Shown piece by piece: positions 25,601 through 36,503 of a DNA stretch of 64,000 nucleotides. This DNA comes from Monocercomonoides exilis (Eukaryota; Preaxostyla; Oxymonadida; Polymastigidae). Position 1 is the stretch's first letter; each line of letters opens with the position of its first letter. Under the pieces are notes generated by a model. The model saw nothing but the letters and a program-made list of their open reading frames with translations. It made no database searches and was not told the DNA's origin. The DNA is taken from contig LSRY02000006.1 in assembly GCA_001643675.2 (NCBI GenBank), forward strand, positions 622,501-686,500, given 5' to 3'. Position numbers and translations under genes: made by a program.

Positions 25601-27904
25601 GAATGAATGTTCTTTGTGCAACTTTGGAGCAATTTAGAGAGAAGAACAGTTGTGGTGGCATTCGTACAAAGCAATGAATAATTATTTGTTTCGAGCAAAA
25701 GTGCTTAATTTGGTGAAGAAAGAATCACATTGTTCACAAAAGTGCCCGAAGGAATACTGCTCAAAGTGTGCAAATAATAATGCTCACAAAGTGGAAGGAA
25801 TGGATCTTGCCGCAAAGCAGTTATTTGTTCATTGTTTCCAACATCTTCATCGTTTGGTTATTTCAAATTTTCTGATTATCTAAACTTTTCGATTTCATTA
25901 TTCATTTTCGATTCAGACACTGTCTTTTCTTCTTTTCCTGCTGTAAATTTTTTTCATTAGCTTTTGTCGATTCTTCTTTCTCGCTGGATGCTCCGCCATT
26001 TGATATCTGTGATTCAACAGTTGCAACTTTGGAAGTTTTGCACGAAGATTCGCTCTCGTTTATTCCATCTTCTTTTTCTTTTTCTTCTTGTGGCGTTGCC
26101 TGTTTGGTGTACATGTTCTTCCAATAGTAATTCATCTCTTCGTTTGAATTTGTATCGATCCACTTCAATTTGGAGACAGTGATCATCGAAGAAAGCTTAA
26201 CAATCTCTTTGATGATCGGCTCCAACGATATCTTCGAAGAAAGAACCTCAGAAATAGAAAGCGGAAGAGAAAAAAGAACATTACAGAATGTGTGTCGAGG
26301 GCCAGCCGTAAAAACAAAAATGATAAAATCACAGACATATCCAGAAGGTGAAGAATTGTGCGAGCGAGTGAATCTGTGGATTTCATAGTCATCTCTGCTC
26401 TGATTCTGAACAGTGGGATGTATTGCACTTATTTTTGTATGCTCTTGAATGTATTCTTTTGTTGGAATCTGACAGTAATTATTCGCACATAATTCTGAAA
26501 CCTCTTCGTTTGCAAGTGCAAATCTGCTAGCGGATTTTACTTCATCGTCTTCAAATGACTTCTTTTGTGAACCAAAAAACTTGCTCGAAAGTTTATTTTT
26601 AATACTCGACAATTTTTGTTCATTTTCTTTCTTTCTCTTTTTCGTTAAGTATTCCTGCAATCTTTTCATGTTGGTCTCACGTATTGTTGACACTGGCGGC
26701 TCATCAACTTTGCTGTAGACAACTTAAAGCGCCTTGCCTTCCCACATCATCCATCTTCTTTCTCTCCATGTTATGTTGTCAAAATGACTTGCATTGCTTG
26801 TTTGAAATGCCAAAAATGAATCCAAATCATATCCAGTTCTCTTTCTTTTCCTTTCTCTTTCTTTTTCTCTTTCTGTATGACGTTGATCCCACTCGTTTGT
26901 GTATTTCATCACTTCAGCTTCTGTATTCCCAAAAACAGGCTCAACAATCAAACATTCTTTTCCACAGTTGCTATTCAACCATTTAATTTCATTCTTTTCT
27001 GCTTCATTGAAAGATGTCAAAGCAGTTTCATTGCTTTCTTGTTGACTTATTTCGGCTTTCTTTTTTTCAGACAACTTGTGTTGCATTTCTGAAAGAGTTT
27101 GTAACGCTTTGATAGAAACTGAAGAATTCGACTCTGGAAAGTTTGTTTGCAGATAACGAGGATGCTGTGTAATAAACTCGTTATGATCGCTCGTCCGCAG
27201 AACAGTGGAGCCTTCAAAACTGCGACATTGGCTGATTGGTCCTCTCTGATATTTGTAGCTTCCATTAAGAAAAGTGTTTGAAGGCAAGTCTTCCAAATTG
27301 TTGCAGAATAATAAATTTTGGCTTCAATTGTTTTTGTTTCTGGTGTAATTCCCACGGAATTTGAGATTAGAGTCCAACATTTCTTCGATTGCTTCTTTGC
27401 TGCATTTAATTAGTGATTCTGCTCTGTGCCAATGTTCTTGAGCGCAACACCATCGCCATCGGAATCCAGTAAATCTCCAAAAAAGAATGAAAATTCTTGT
27501 GAAGCTTTCTGCCTTTTTTGATTCAATTTTGTTTTCAGTTTCTTCCTTCAAATGTTCGTTTTGTTCAAAACGCTTTCCAAACGATCTGCCAAATAAACTT
27601 TTTCTTTCTTTTCGTTCTCTTTCTCAGTTCCGTAACTTTGTTTCTGCTTTTCGTAAAATTGGTTCTTTCTGTTTTGTGTCATTGTTAGTTCCAGTCATTC
27701 CATGTGATTGTCATCGCCAACACTTTCGTTGGTTCCACTCCAATTCCATAACCCCATCATCATGTCATGCCGCCATCTTTTTGTCTTCTGCTGAACTTCT
27801 TTCATAAAAGTTAGCATCTTTTCGCGAAGTATTGATTCCATTCTTTTTGTGCGAAACATATTGTTAAAGATGAAATTCTTCAAAAAAGTGTTTCTTTGAT
27901 TCAT
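22638..27904 (-). pseudogene. long decayed Lys/Glu-rich coding region, function unknown
   Basis: The minus strand holds a chain of open stretches with coding-like composition (27904-27695, 27551-25902, 25698-25285, 25444-24512, 24545-23865, 23835-23374, 22853-22638). They are broken by in-frame stops (TGA at 27324, TAA at 26724, TGA at 24842) and by frame changes that no plausible intron repairs. For example, coding sense passes from the 25444 frame to another near 24890. Across the 26724 stop the same frame continues sensibly on both sides (WEGKAL, then VVYSKVDEPPVSTIRE), the mark of a nonsense change in a once longer protein. The product was rich in Lys, Glu, Ser and Gln with likely coiled coils. 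I recognise no domain. It may be one gene or two. Lying within the inverted-repeat island, it may be cargo or part of a larger element. Confidence 0.55.
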
Positions 27905-28652
27905 TGGCTGTCACAATGTTCATGAACGGAAAAATTGAAGAAAGAACAAGTACAGATGAAGAACTAATATGATCGCTTTATCCAGAAATTGAGTGAGATG
28001 TTGAATTGCCAGCATTTGGTGAGAATCCTTATGCCCATTTATCATCAATTGTCAATTTTCCCTTCCTTGAAACTGCTCCCTCATCCTTCAAATGAGTTCG
28101 AATTCATATCTCCATATTCCTTTATCTTTTTGTGACTTGGAAACGCTGTTCTATTGCAAATTATGTATCCATACAGAAAGTTAAAATTGAAAATTTCAGA
28201 AAAATTACACAACTCAAAATAAAACAACAAACCATTCAACTTTGTATATTCATTGCTCATTTGAACATATATAAGCAATTATTGGAGAATGAAATGCAAT
28301 TTTTCGTTCTGTGCATTGCAAATTTCAGTTCAAATATAAATAAGGATCATCAACAGAAGAATAAGTTTTCAACAAAAATTGATTCATGATATACCTTGAA
28401 CATTTTTGAACTCAGTGATTCCAACATGAACGAAGAAAAGATGAAGCATATTCATTGTTAATCAGCTATTTAAATTTTGATCATGGAAACAGAATATATA
28501 ATTTTATGTTTAAAAATGTTTTTTCTCATTTCGAAATTTGCAATAAACTAACAAACATTATTGTGAAAGTTTGTTTTATTAATAAGAATAATGGTAACGG
28601 TATGATTATTTATTAACTACCATGGGTCAAATTTTTGATCTGATGTCACTTT
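27905..28652. other. A+T-rich spacer within the island
   Basis: No coding region, RNA gene or obvious element end is visible. I looked here for the missing left terminus of the pogo-like element (CAGTCTGTGCC or its GTGCGAAACCCGA block) and did not find it. Confidence 0.4.
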
Positions 28653-30020
28653 TCAAAAAAATTTAGCCAGTTGTTTATTGCTTTGAGGAGAATAATTCCC
28701 AAACAACTCTTCTCTCCAATCTTGCGAGGAAATAGAAGTTTCAGAATTGCAATTGTGAAAGTGGATGGGGGATCCAGATATGTGATCCAAAACTGGGGCA
28801 GCTGCAACAGGCCATACGCCTGTTTTTATGAACGCTACTTTTATAGTCGAAGGCATTAAAGCAGCAGTAACTGCTTCAGGGAGTGTGTCGACATGGGAAG
28901 ATCTGTAGGAATGTATCGAAAACGGAACAGGAACGTGAAATGTATTGTAAACAGTTATTTTCAAACGAGAAAAGATGCACGAGTGGAACGGCTGTAATTG
29001 ATGGGTAATATTTTGTGGAAAACACTTCATAATAATGTTGTGTTCCTCTGCAAAATCTGCCACAGAATCGTCTGAATGAGTTCCATGATTATCCATCAGG
29101 AACAGGGCTTTATGCACAGTGGATGGCTTAACTTTGGACACGATCCATGGAATCCTGCTATTGATCATGACACTTCTAAAAATCTCTTTAGTAATCCATC
29201 CCCCTGAGGAAGGAAGAACTTCAATATTGAAAGATGAAAGTTAAGAAAATTCTTCGGTTAAACATTTTGTTGGCCAAAGAAGAAATTTTTTTAGAGAGAA
29301 TCCATCTGCACATACACATAAGCACAATGTTGAATTTGGCACTTTTGGAGGAGCTGGAGAAGATGGAGGAATTTGATTTTTTATGACAAACAACCAGTTT
29401 GCTTGTGCTTTCACTTTTATTCAACGAAGATCCATCAAAATTAAATATTTTCGATGAATCAATGTTTCTACTGCTAATAACATCAGACAATTCTCCAAAC
29501 CATTGTCTCACATTCTCTGGCGATTGAGCTTATTTTTTTTAATAACTCAATAAATCTCGATTTTGTTCAATGTGTAATTTCACTTCTGTTTTATAGCTTA
29601 AATGCGCATTTTTTGTTGAGTTTTTTGGCTCTTCATTTTCACAGTATTCTTTTTCAAGAATATCCGCACACTAAGTTAAATATTTTTTTCCAAGGAAAAA
29701 AAAACCAAAAATAAATCAAACCATGTTTAGGACATTATGAACTTTAATTGTTTCTTTTTCTGATAATTTCACAAGGACTTGATTTTTCTATTATTTTGAC
29801 CTGGAGCGCATTTATTGTTAGAGGATGCCCATTTTCTCCAACATCTCTTCCTTCCTTCTATGCTTTAACCACTCTGAATAAAGCACCTTTCGAAATAATG
29901 TTTTCGCCAACAACGATTTGCCATTTCAGTTAATAATCACGGAGTGTAGCAAATATCTTTTTGGTTGTCGAAGGAATGGAACGTTATTTGTTGGATGCGA
30001 GTTCGCGATGAAGTTGAAGA
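28653..30020 (-). pseudogene. decayed pogo/Tigger-like (DDE_1) transposase
   Basis: The minus strand reads as a broken DDE_1 transposase. Near 29930-29760 a helix-turn-helix remnant gives GENIISKGALFRVVKA, a stop, then KEGRDVGENGHPLTINAPG. At 29511-29221 WFGELSDVISSRNI leads into KIFNFDGS, which holds the first catalytic Asp. After a frame shift near 29220, GGWITKEIFRSVM leads to LFLMDNHGTH with the second Asp (about 29085). KCFPQNITHQLQPFHSCIF follows, matching the family signature PPxxTHxxQPLDxxxF, and later FIKTGVWPV. Stops and shifts make it inactive. It sits just inside the right 38-base terminal repeat (30366-30403) with its N-terminus facing that end, as expected for a pogo element. 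The matching left end may be the copy at 18525, in which case later insertions have expanded the element. Confidence 0.75.
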
Positions 30021-30365
30021 AGAGAAAGATATGTTGAGTTACTCATGACATGTGGGGTATGATCAAATGAATAATCGTTGTAACTTTTGATTTGTGATGT
30101 ATTCGTTATTTATATATATATATAATATATTTTAATTCGCAATAAAACAAATATAAATATTTGGATTTATTTTTATTTGTTGTGAACACAAAAAATAAAA
30201 GAATTCATTGGTTTCAAAAACATCAGCCAAAATAATGAATTGTGTTCTTGTTTCTTTTAATTGATTAATGATTATTCCAGATGCAACTGTCTTGGATATT
30301 TTTTAAAAAAATTCAATATAGAGATTATTTTTCAGAAATGAACATGATCAATGTTTATGCAAGGA

Positions 30366-30403
30366 TCGGGTTTCGCACCAAGGATCGGCTTTGGCACAGA
30401 CTG
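30366..30403 (-). repeat. right 38-base inverted repeat, pogo/Tigger-type end
   Basis: Read on the minus strand it begins CAGTCTGTGCCAAAGCC, and the dinucleotide TA lies immediately outside (30404-30405). This matches the CAG start and TA target site of pogo/Tc1-mariner elements. Its partner is 18525-18562 (31 of 38 bases match by eye). A partial second copy of AAGGATCGG within the repeat (30361 and 30380) gives it internal redundancy. It lies about 350 bases upstream of the pogo-like transposase relic. Confidence 0.65.
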
Positions 30404-30634
30404 TAATTAGAGACTTAGGTCCGATTATGATTGATGACATAACACAAGAAAGTATTCAAAAATTTTTTGATGCACGAAAAAATGTGATTATTTGCAGTCT
30501 TGATTATAACCGAGGTGGTTATAACCGAGCTTCGCTGAAGAAATATTACCACAAATGCTTTATATAACAGCCTGTTGTGTGATAAATTACGCAAATTGAT
30601 GATGAATGAATTTTATTACAAAAAAGAAAAGAAT

Positions 30635-31013
30635 TTACTTCATAGTTTTTTTATTTTCACTTTTTCTCATCATAACTCCTTTTGTATCTGCTTTGTCTGC
30701 TTCAACTATCTTTTTTTCTTCCTTCGTATCATCATTAACTTTTGAGCTTTCCTTATTTTCCGTATCTTTATCATCTTTTTCCTTTTCAGTGGATTGCACA
30801 GCAGGTTCCTCATTTTTCTTTTTGCATGCACAGAGAATAATTATCGCAATAAGAACAACGACACCAGCACCTGCCGCACAATACATAAACAACGGCGTGT
30901 ATAAGAAATCAAATGGTGAAGCAGCTCCATTTGGCTTTAACTATAAAAAATAAAAAGAAAATTGTTTTTGTAACGCAAATGATAACAAAACAAAACAAAA
31001 TTTCAAGAATATT

Positions 31014-31063
<50 letters not shown>

Positions 31064-31415
31064 AGAGAAAGAGAAAGAAAGAAAGAGAGAGAAAGAGAGA
31101 GATAGAGAGAGAAGCATCAGATAAATATAAAACCGAATAATCAGGAAGATGCAGCTCAATTAAAAAAACCACACTTTTCCGCTCTGAATCTTGTCCAAAA
31201 ACTCGAACATTTTATTCTTTGTCCAGTTTTGTGCAGTTTCTGGACTTGCCGATGCTGGTAGTGTCCAATTGGTACTGAAAAAAAGAACATAATTCAATGG
31301 ATAAACAGATAATTTAACATAATGTCATCAACACAACATTAACATCGTGAAATAACCAGTAAAAATGAATGACGCAAGTACATAACAAAAACAAATACAT
31401 CCATCCAAAGGCACA

Positions 31416-31450
<35 letters not shown>

Positions 31451-33716
31451 ACAGAATTCCAATAAGAGCATACTTGTTCTTCCAATTCACCACGAACACA
31501 TCAGGGATTACCTTCGAAGATATGTTGAAGATTGCTGTGAAACCTGGGAAACGTGTGTGATCAACAACAATAAACGTGTAAAAGGGCACAGCGGGCGATG
31601 CCTTTGACAGAGCAGAGCGAGGAGGATGCATCGTGTTTGCGCTTTCAGCCAAAGGAGGGAGGGCATATGTCTCGTATTTCAGTGAAACATCGTGGAAGGC
31701 TTCAATAAATCTGTGAACATCACATACAAAAACAAACAAAAAAAAGAAAGAAAATCAAAATTATATGAAATGAAAACGAATGATGGAATTAATTAAATAA
31801 AAATAAGCAATAAACGAAAAATAACATTAATACGCAGAGTTTGGATTCACAAAAAAATAAAAAAGTTGAAAAGCAACGAAGATTTCATTTTTCATTTTCA
31901 CAGTCTCTTTTTTAAAATACATCATAAACACTCTTTCGACACATTCACTGCAAACTTTTTGGATCTTTTATTTTTCGTCCCATTTACAATTGCAATCACA
32001 GTCTTAACATCATCGATCTTTGTCTTCTTGGCCATATCCACTGCAAACGAAGCAAGCTGGGCGTTTTGGTACACGTTGTAGAAGCGGAGAAGATGGTCGA
32101 ACGACGGAATAGTGAACTCCTCTTCAACAGCCCCCTGCTGTTGCGCTGCTGAGGAAGGCCCATAAGATGCAACCTGGTTATGGCTCGGGCACCGATGGTT
32201 GTACGACGTTCCGTTTGCAGTCACAATCAGCAACGACGGAGGTGTTGGTGGTGTAGATCGTGTCGCAGATTCTGCAATTGTTCAATTGCGTTTGAAAGAA
32301 AAAAAATTTCCCCCCAAATATTTCACATTGAATTCAAACAGAAGTTTCACAAGAAGATAAGCAAGCAGTTAATGGAATATCAAATAACATTTAACACAAA
32401 CAAAGAACAGGCTCACCATATTATTCACTGCAATTATTAGAATTCAAACCGTTTTCAGACAATTTGATGCTCACTCCATCGTACTTTGCCTTTTCCCTCA
32501 AATAATGCTTCACTGCCTTGATATATTTCTCCTTCAGCTCGTCTGTGACGCCAATTGCGGAAAGCGCATCATTCACTGCTTTGTCATTAACTTCCACATC
32601 AGGAAGTGTGTATTTATCCAGCTTCTTCTCCTGCTTCTTCTTTTTCAGTCCTGCTTCTATCTTATCTTCGTTCTCTGTATTTTCCTTGTCTGGGATAAAC
32701 GTGTCCTTTGTCGCTGGCCAGCACAAGTGATAGAAGAATGGAAGTTCAGCGTGGTGCACTGTCGCCAATCGGTCGAAATGGTAGTTCAGCATTGGTGATA
32801 TAAGCACAAACGATGCCCTCTCACGGTGCTTCTGCAGCTCGCGTAAGAGTCGAGATGCATTGAGAAGTGAATATGAAGAAGTTGTCAAATGTGGGAACAA
32901 TAAACGAGGAACAGAAGAAGAGACAGGTTGAGATGATATGAAGTCATCGCCGTCTTCAGTTCCATCTCCATCAAAATTTGAAGGATCATATGATTTTCGT
33001 CGATCATCAATATGTGTTGTCACAGTCACAACAGCTGAATTACTCATTTTATCAGCAAATTGCAGCATATTTTGATATGTGTAATCATATTCAAAAGCTC
33101 CAACGCTTGTTCCTTGAAATATAACCAACCAAAACAATAAAAAGCAAAAGAAATACAAGCATAATTTTTTTGAAAACCATTTACATAAAATTTAACTTTA
33201 GGATATTCATTGATGTCCATCATTCGACAATCTTCGTCATATTGCTCGCAATCAATTTCACCTGCTTTGATATAATCTGGAAGCTCATCAACCATTTTGT
33301 AAAATTCTGGTTGCATTTTTTTGCATTTCGGGCACCTAATAAAAAACAATGAAAAACAAGGCAGAAAAGAAAACATACCATCCTGCGAAATATCGCTAGT
33401 ATTCACAATTTCAAAACAGATAAAGAGTTTTAAAATCATATAAAAATTCATATGTTTTTTAAAATAAGACATTGAAATAAAGTCAACATCATAAACGTGT
33501 GCTTCCATACCACTCTATTTTACAAATATATTAATCAAATATAAAATAAATGTATACAAATAAGAAAAATTTGCTTTTCATGTGATAAAAGTGCTCATAC
33601 GCCCAATATCCTTCTGAAATAGTTTTCTGTAATTTTGGACCAGTAATTAAAACAGGCTTTGCTTCAGCATTGTAAAACAATGACTGAAAAGCCAATAAAG
33701 AAAAAAATAGAAACAT
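30635..33716 (-). CDS. thioredoxin-domain ER membrane protein, TMX3/PDI-like (eight exons)
   Basis: Eight exons join with consistent phases into 642 codons: 33716-33601, 33514-33497, 33335-33178, 33112-32450, 32271-31930, 31699-31474, 31274-31175 and 30940-30635. A signal peptide (MFLFFSLLAFQSLFYNAEA) leads into a thioredoxin domain with ISEGYWAVVWKHTCPKCKK, active site CPKC, and YPKVKFYVNG. Later thioredoxin-like parts lack a second CxxC. The end resembles a PDI b'/a' segment (MFEFLDKIQSGKLKPNG), followed by a transmembrane helix (AAGAGVVVLIAIIILCAC) and a Lys/Glu-rich cytosolic tail starting KKKNEE. Family knowledge suggests a disulfide oxidase/isomerase or redox chaperone of the ER membrane. 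Exon 2 is only 18 bases but is required to complete the motif before the cysteines. The start of exon 6 is the least certain junction: 31710 is an alternative acceptor. The gene is divergent from the lipid-transfer gene 185 bases away. Confidence 0.82.
31016..31113 (+). repeat. GA-rich simple repeat in intron 7 of the thioredoxin-like gene
   Basis: About 98 bases of GA and GAAA tandem repeats. They lie within the last intron of the minus-strand thioredoxin-like gene. Open frames of Arg/Glu or Ser/Leu across it are products of the repeat, not genes. Confidence 0.95.
31412..31451 (+). repeat. (CA)n followed by A run in intron 6 of the thioredoxin-like gene
   Basis: About nine CA units run into roughly 22 A bases. 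On the minus strand this forms a T run followed by TG repeats close to the 5' splice site (GTATGC) of intron 6. It is a simple length-variable repeat. Confidence 0.95.
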
Positions 33717-33901
33717 TTATCTAAATTGATCTTCAAGATAATGATATTATGGAAAACAATCAATTTTCGATTATCCTTTTAAATTCCTCAAAGAATGTGC
33801 AAATGCCTTGAAACATTCTAAAATAATAAAATGATATATAAATTACGGAAAAGTGGAATTATAAAAAGTTAGTTGCGAATGCACAACTTTGAGTCATTTC
33901 A
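33717..33901. promoter_or_regulatory. shared start region of two divergent genes
   Basis: These 185 bases separate the start codons of the thioredoxin-like ER protein (minus) and the lipid-transfer protein (plus). The region is A+T-rich and must contain both promoters and 5' leaders. No specific core element is recognisable. Confidence 0.45.
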
Positions 33902-36090
33902 ATGTCAGCAATTGGATCTTCAACAACAGTGCTAATTGAAGACGAAACATCCAACGATGCAAAGGATATGCAGGCTGTCTTCGATGAAGAAGAGAGTTTG
34001 ACCAAACTTATTTGATTCATTTTGAACGATTTTTCAATTTTGACTTTTTTCTGAATGAAATTTTTTGTTCAGTCCTTGACGACAAACCGAGAAGCATACT
34101 ACTAAATATATTGAAACAAGTAACATCTGGCACGGACCTTACGCGTGTTTCAAGTGCGCTGGCTTTTATTTCAACTTTCGTTTAAATATTCTTTTTATAA
34201 TGACAAACAGTGCCTGCTTTCATATCCGAACCACGTTCTTTTATTGAAACAACTGCAAATCTCTTTTCGCATATGGCGTTCTTTCGGGAAGCAATTGCAA
34301 TGGATGATCCTGTAGATCGTATTGCACATTTAACACGATTTTACATCTCTGGTTTTCACATACGTCCTCGCGGAGTTAAAAAGCCATATAATCCTATCCT
34401 CGGCGAAGTTTTTCGTTGCTTTTGGGATCATCCTGATGGAACTCGGACGTGGTATATTGGGGAACAAGTTCAACATCATCCTCCTGTTTCTGCCATGTAC
34501 TTCGAAAATCTGGATGCTGGATATACGATTGAAGGAGAAATTAAGATTAAATCAAATTTTACAGGAAATTCAGCTGGAACATTTATGCTGGGAACAATAT
34601 TTGTGCATTTGTTGCGTAGAAGAGAAACTTATACCATCACATACCCGGTCTGGTATGCACGTGGGGTTGTGGTTGGCAAAATGAGAATGGAGACCGTTGG
34701 AAAAACTCGCATTGCCTGCGAGCAAACAGGACTGGAGGCGCTTGTAAACTTCAAAGCAAAACCAACATTCGGCGGCAAGTACAATCAAGTCAAGGCAGAA
34801 ATATTTGAAATGCAAGGAGGAGCAACTCCGATGGGAGAGATCAAGAAAAGCGTCAGCGGGTCATCATTTACAACGCCATCACCTTCACCGTCATCGGCGT
34901 CCAGATCAGCATCATCACCGTCACCGTCATCGTCTGCATGCACTCCATCTCCTGCTTCTGTTGCTTCCGAATCCCCCTCGTCAACACCGTCTCCTTTTTC
35001 CACTACTCCTTCTTCTGTTTCATCAGCTTCCTCATCTTCTCCTTCTTCTTCAGCTTCCTCGTCTACTCACCACTCTTCCAGCAAAAAGAAGGACAGCAAG
35101 CGAAAGCCGCTGGTGACGATTCAGGGCGACTGGACTTCTGCGATCTGGGCAGTTGACCATCGGCAGCCGCCTCACTTAACACCGCCTGTCACTCTGTCTG
35201 CTGACCGCACAGAGGAATTGGCGTTTGCAGGTGCAAGCAGCTCACACAATGAATCATCGCAGTCATCATCATCTTCTCCTTTTCCTTCTCCTTCCTCTTC
35301 CTCTTCCTCTTCCTCCTCTTCTTCTCCCAGTGGAAAGTCTGCTGCATCTTCATCGCTTCCTGTTCCCTCACCGCTTGCCGGCACAAACGCCATCCTGTTC
35401 TTTGACGTGCGCACATCTCCCTTCACATCGAAGCGAGCACTTGCTGTTCCACACCAGGAGTGGTACGAATCGCGTGCGGTGTGGAGAAGCCTCACCGACG
35501 CGATGCGGGTGAAGGACTATGAGAAGGCGCTCAAGGAGAAAGCAGCGGTGGAAGACGAGGCGCGCAGAAGAGCGAAAGAAAGAGTGGCGAAGAAAGTTGG
35601 CTGGAGGCAGCGGTATTTCCACTGGGACCCTGCACCACACACGGCTGAGGAGAGGAAAGAGTCGCCGAACGGGCGGTGGAGGTTTAACTGGAGCATCGAC
35701 TGCGCCAACTCGACGGAGGAAGAGCTGAACCCGTGCGGGCGCCGCATCACTTGCTACAATGTGCCAGATATGGCTGTGCTGATGGAGACAGCTCCTGCCT
35801 TAACACACGAGCATCTCAAGAAGGACGAAGACACGAAAGCGACAGACTTCCTCACGCTCGACGAGGCGGTGCAGGCGATGGAGAAGAAGGGGCTGGGAAA
35901 TCTGAGAGCGAAATGGCCGATGGGCCCTCCGCCGTGTGAGAGAGGGCATGAACATATGCAGCACCAGCAGTCGCTGCCTTCGGTTTCGGCTGAAAAATCG
36001 ATTGAACAGACGAAGGAACAAAACGAATGCAAGGAGCCTGCCTGTGATTCAATTCATCCGGCACATTTAGAAGGAATTGCTTGCACTTAG
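33902..36090 (+). CDS. oxysterol-binding-protein-related lipid transfer protein (three exons)
   Basis: Exons 33902-33995, 34073-34153 and 34211-36090 give 684 codons (introns of 77 and 57 bases). Joining them rebuilds the conserved ORD start: ILDDKPRSILLNILKQV, then SGTDLTRVSMPAFISEPRSF. The family core follows: KPYNPILGE, the lid/phosphoinositide signature as EQVQHHPP (usual Ser replaced by Gln), then a C-terminal ESRAVWRSLTDAM and WRQRYFHWDP. Two Ser/Pro-rich low-complexity inserts (about 34860-35080 and 35250-35350) interrupt the beta-barrel region. No PH domain, ankyrin repeat or FFAT motif is evident, so it resembles the short, ORD-only class. Such proteins exchange sterol or phosphatidylserine for phosphoinositides at ER contact sites. 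The lipid it carries cannot be read from sequence. The start codon is the first ATG of an exon ending in the right phase. Confidence 0.93.
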
Positions 36091-36503
36091 AATACTAACG
36101 TACTTTATGTTTTTCGTTTTACAATGTTTGATTAAACAACAGAATTATTGCTTTTATTTCAATTTTTCCTGTGATTTCTCATTTTTGTGTACGGATTTAT
36201 CACGATTTGGAATTTTTTTAAAAATATTTTTGCGTTATTGTTTTGTGTTGGACACTTTTAATGAAGAATAATTTTTATTTTTGTTTAATTTTTAAGGAGA
36301 AATTTAATTATTACATATTTGAATGCGTTTACGTGAAGAACAAAACTCAATACCTTCATAAAAACGTTTTAGCAAATATGCATATAAGATAACAATGCAA
36401 TTCTGTTGGATGCATAATAAAAAAAGATTGATACCATTTTATTTTTATATTAGATCAACACCCTTTCATTGGAAGTTTGATCGTAATTCGATATTCGATC
36501 TAC
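36091..36503. other. spacer between lipid-transfer gene and pseudokinase gene
   Basis: A+T-rich. It probably contains the 3' end of the upstream transcript and the promoter of the next gene. No RNA gene or further coding sequence is recognised. Confidence 0.4.

Noticed and set aside
26724-26726. In-frame TAA read as glutamine (alternative code with TAA/TAG as sense, known in one oxymonad)
   Set aside because: Extending past the TAA or TAG ends of the lipid-transfer, NOT1, thioredoxin-like and 738-residue genes gives no convincing coding tail. The same region also holds TGA stops and frame shifts, so decay explains it better.
30913-31140. Arg/Glu-repeat protein and its Ser/Leu antisense partner
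   Set aside because: Both come from a GA simple repeat in an intron of the thioredoxin-like gene.
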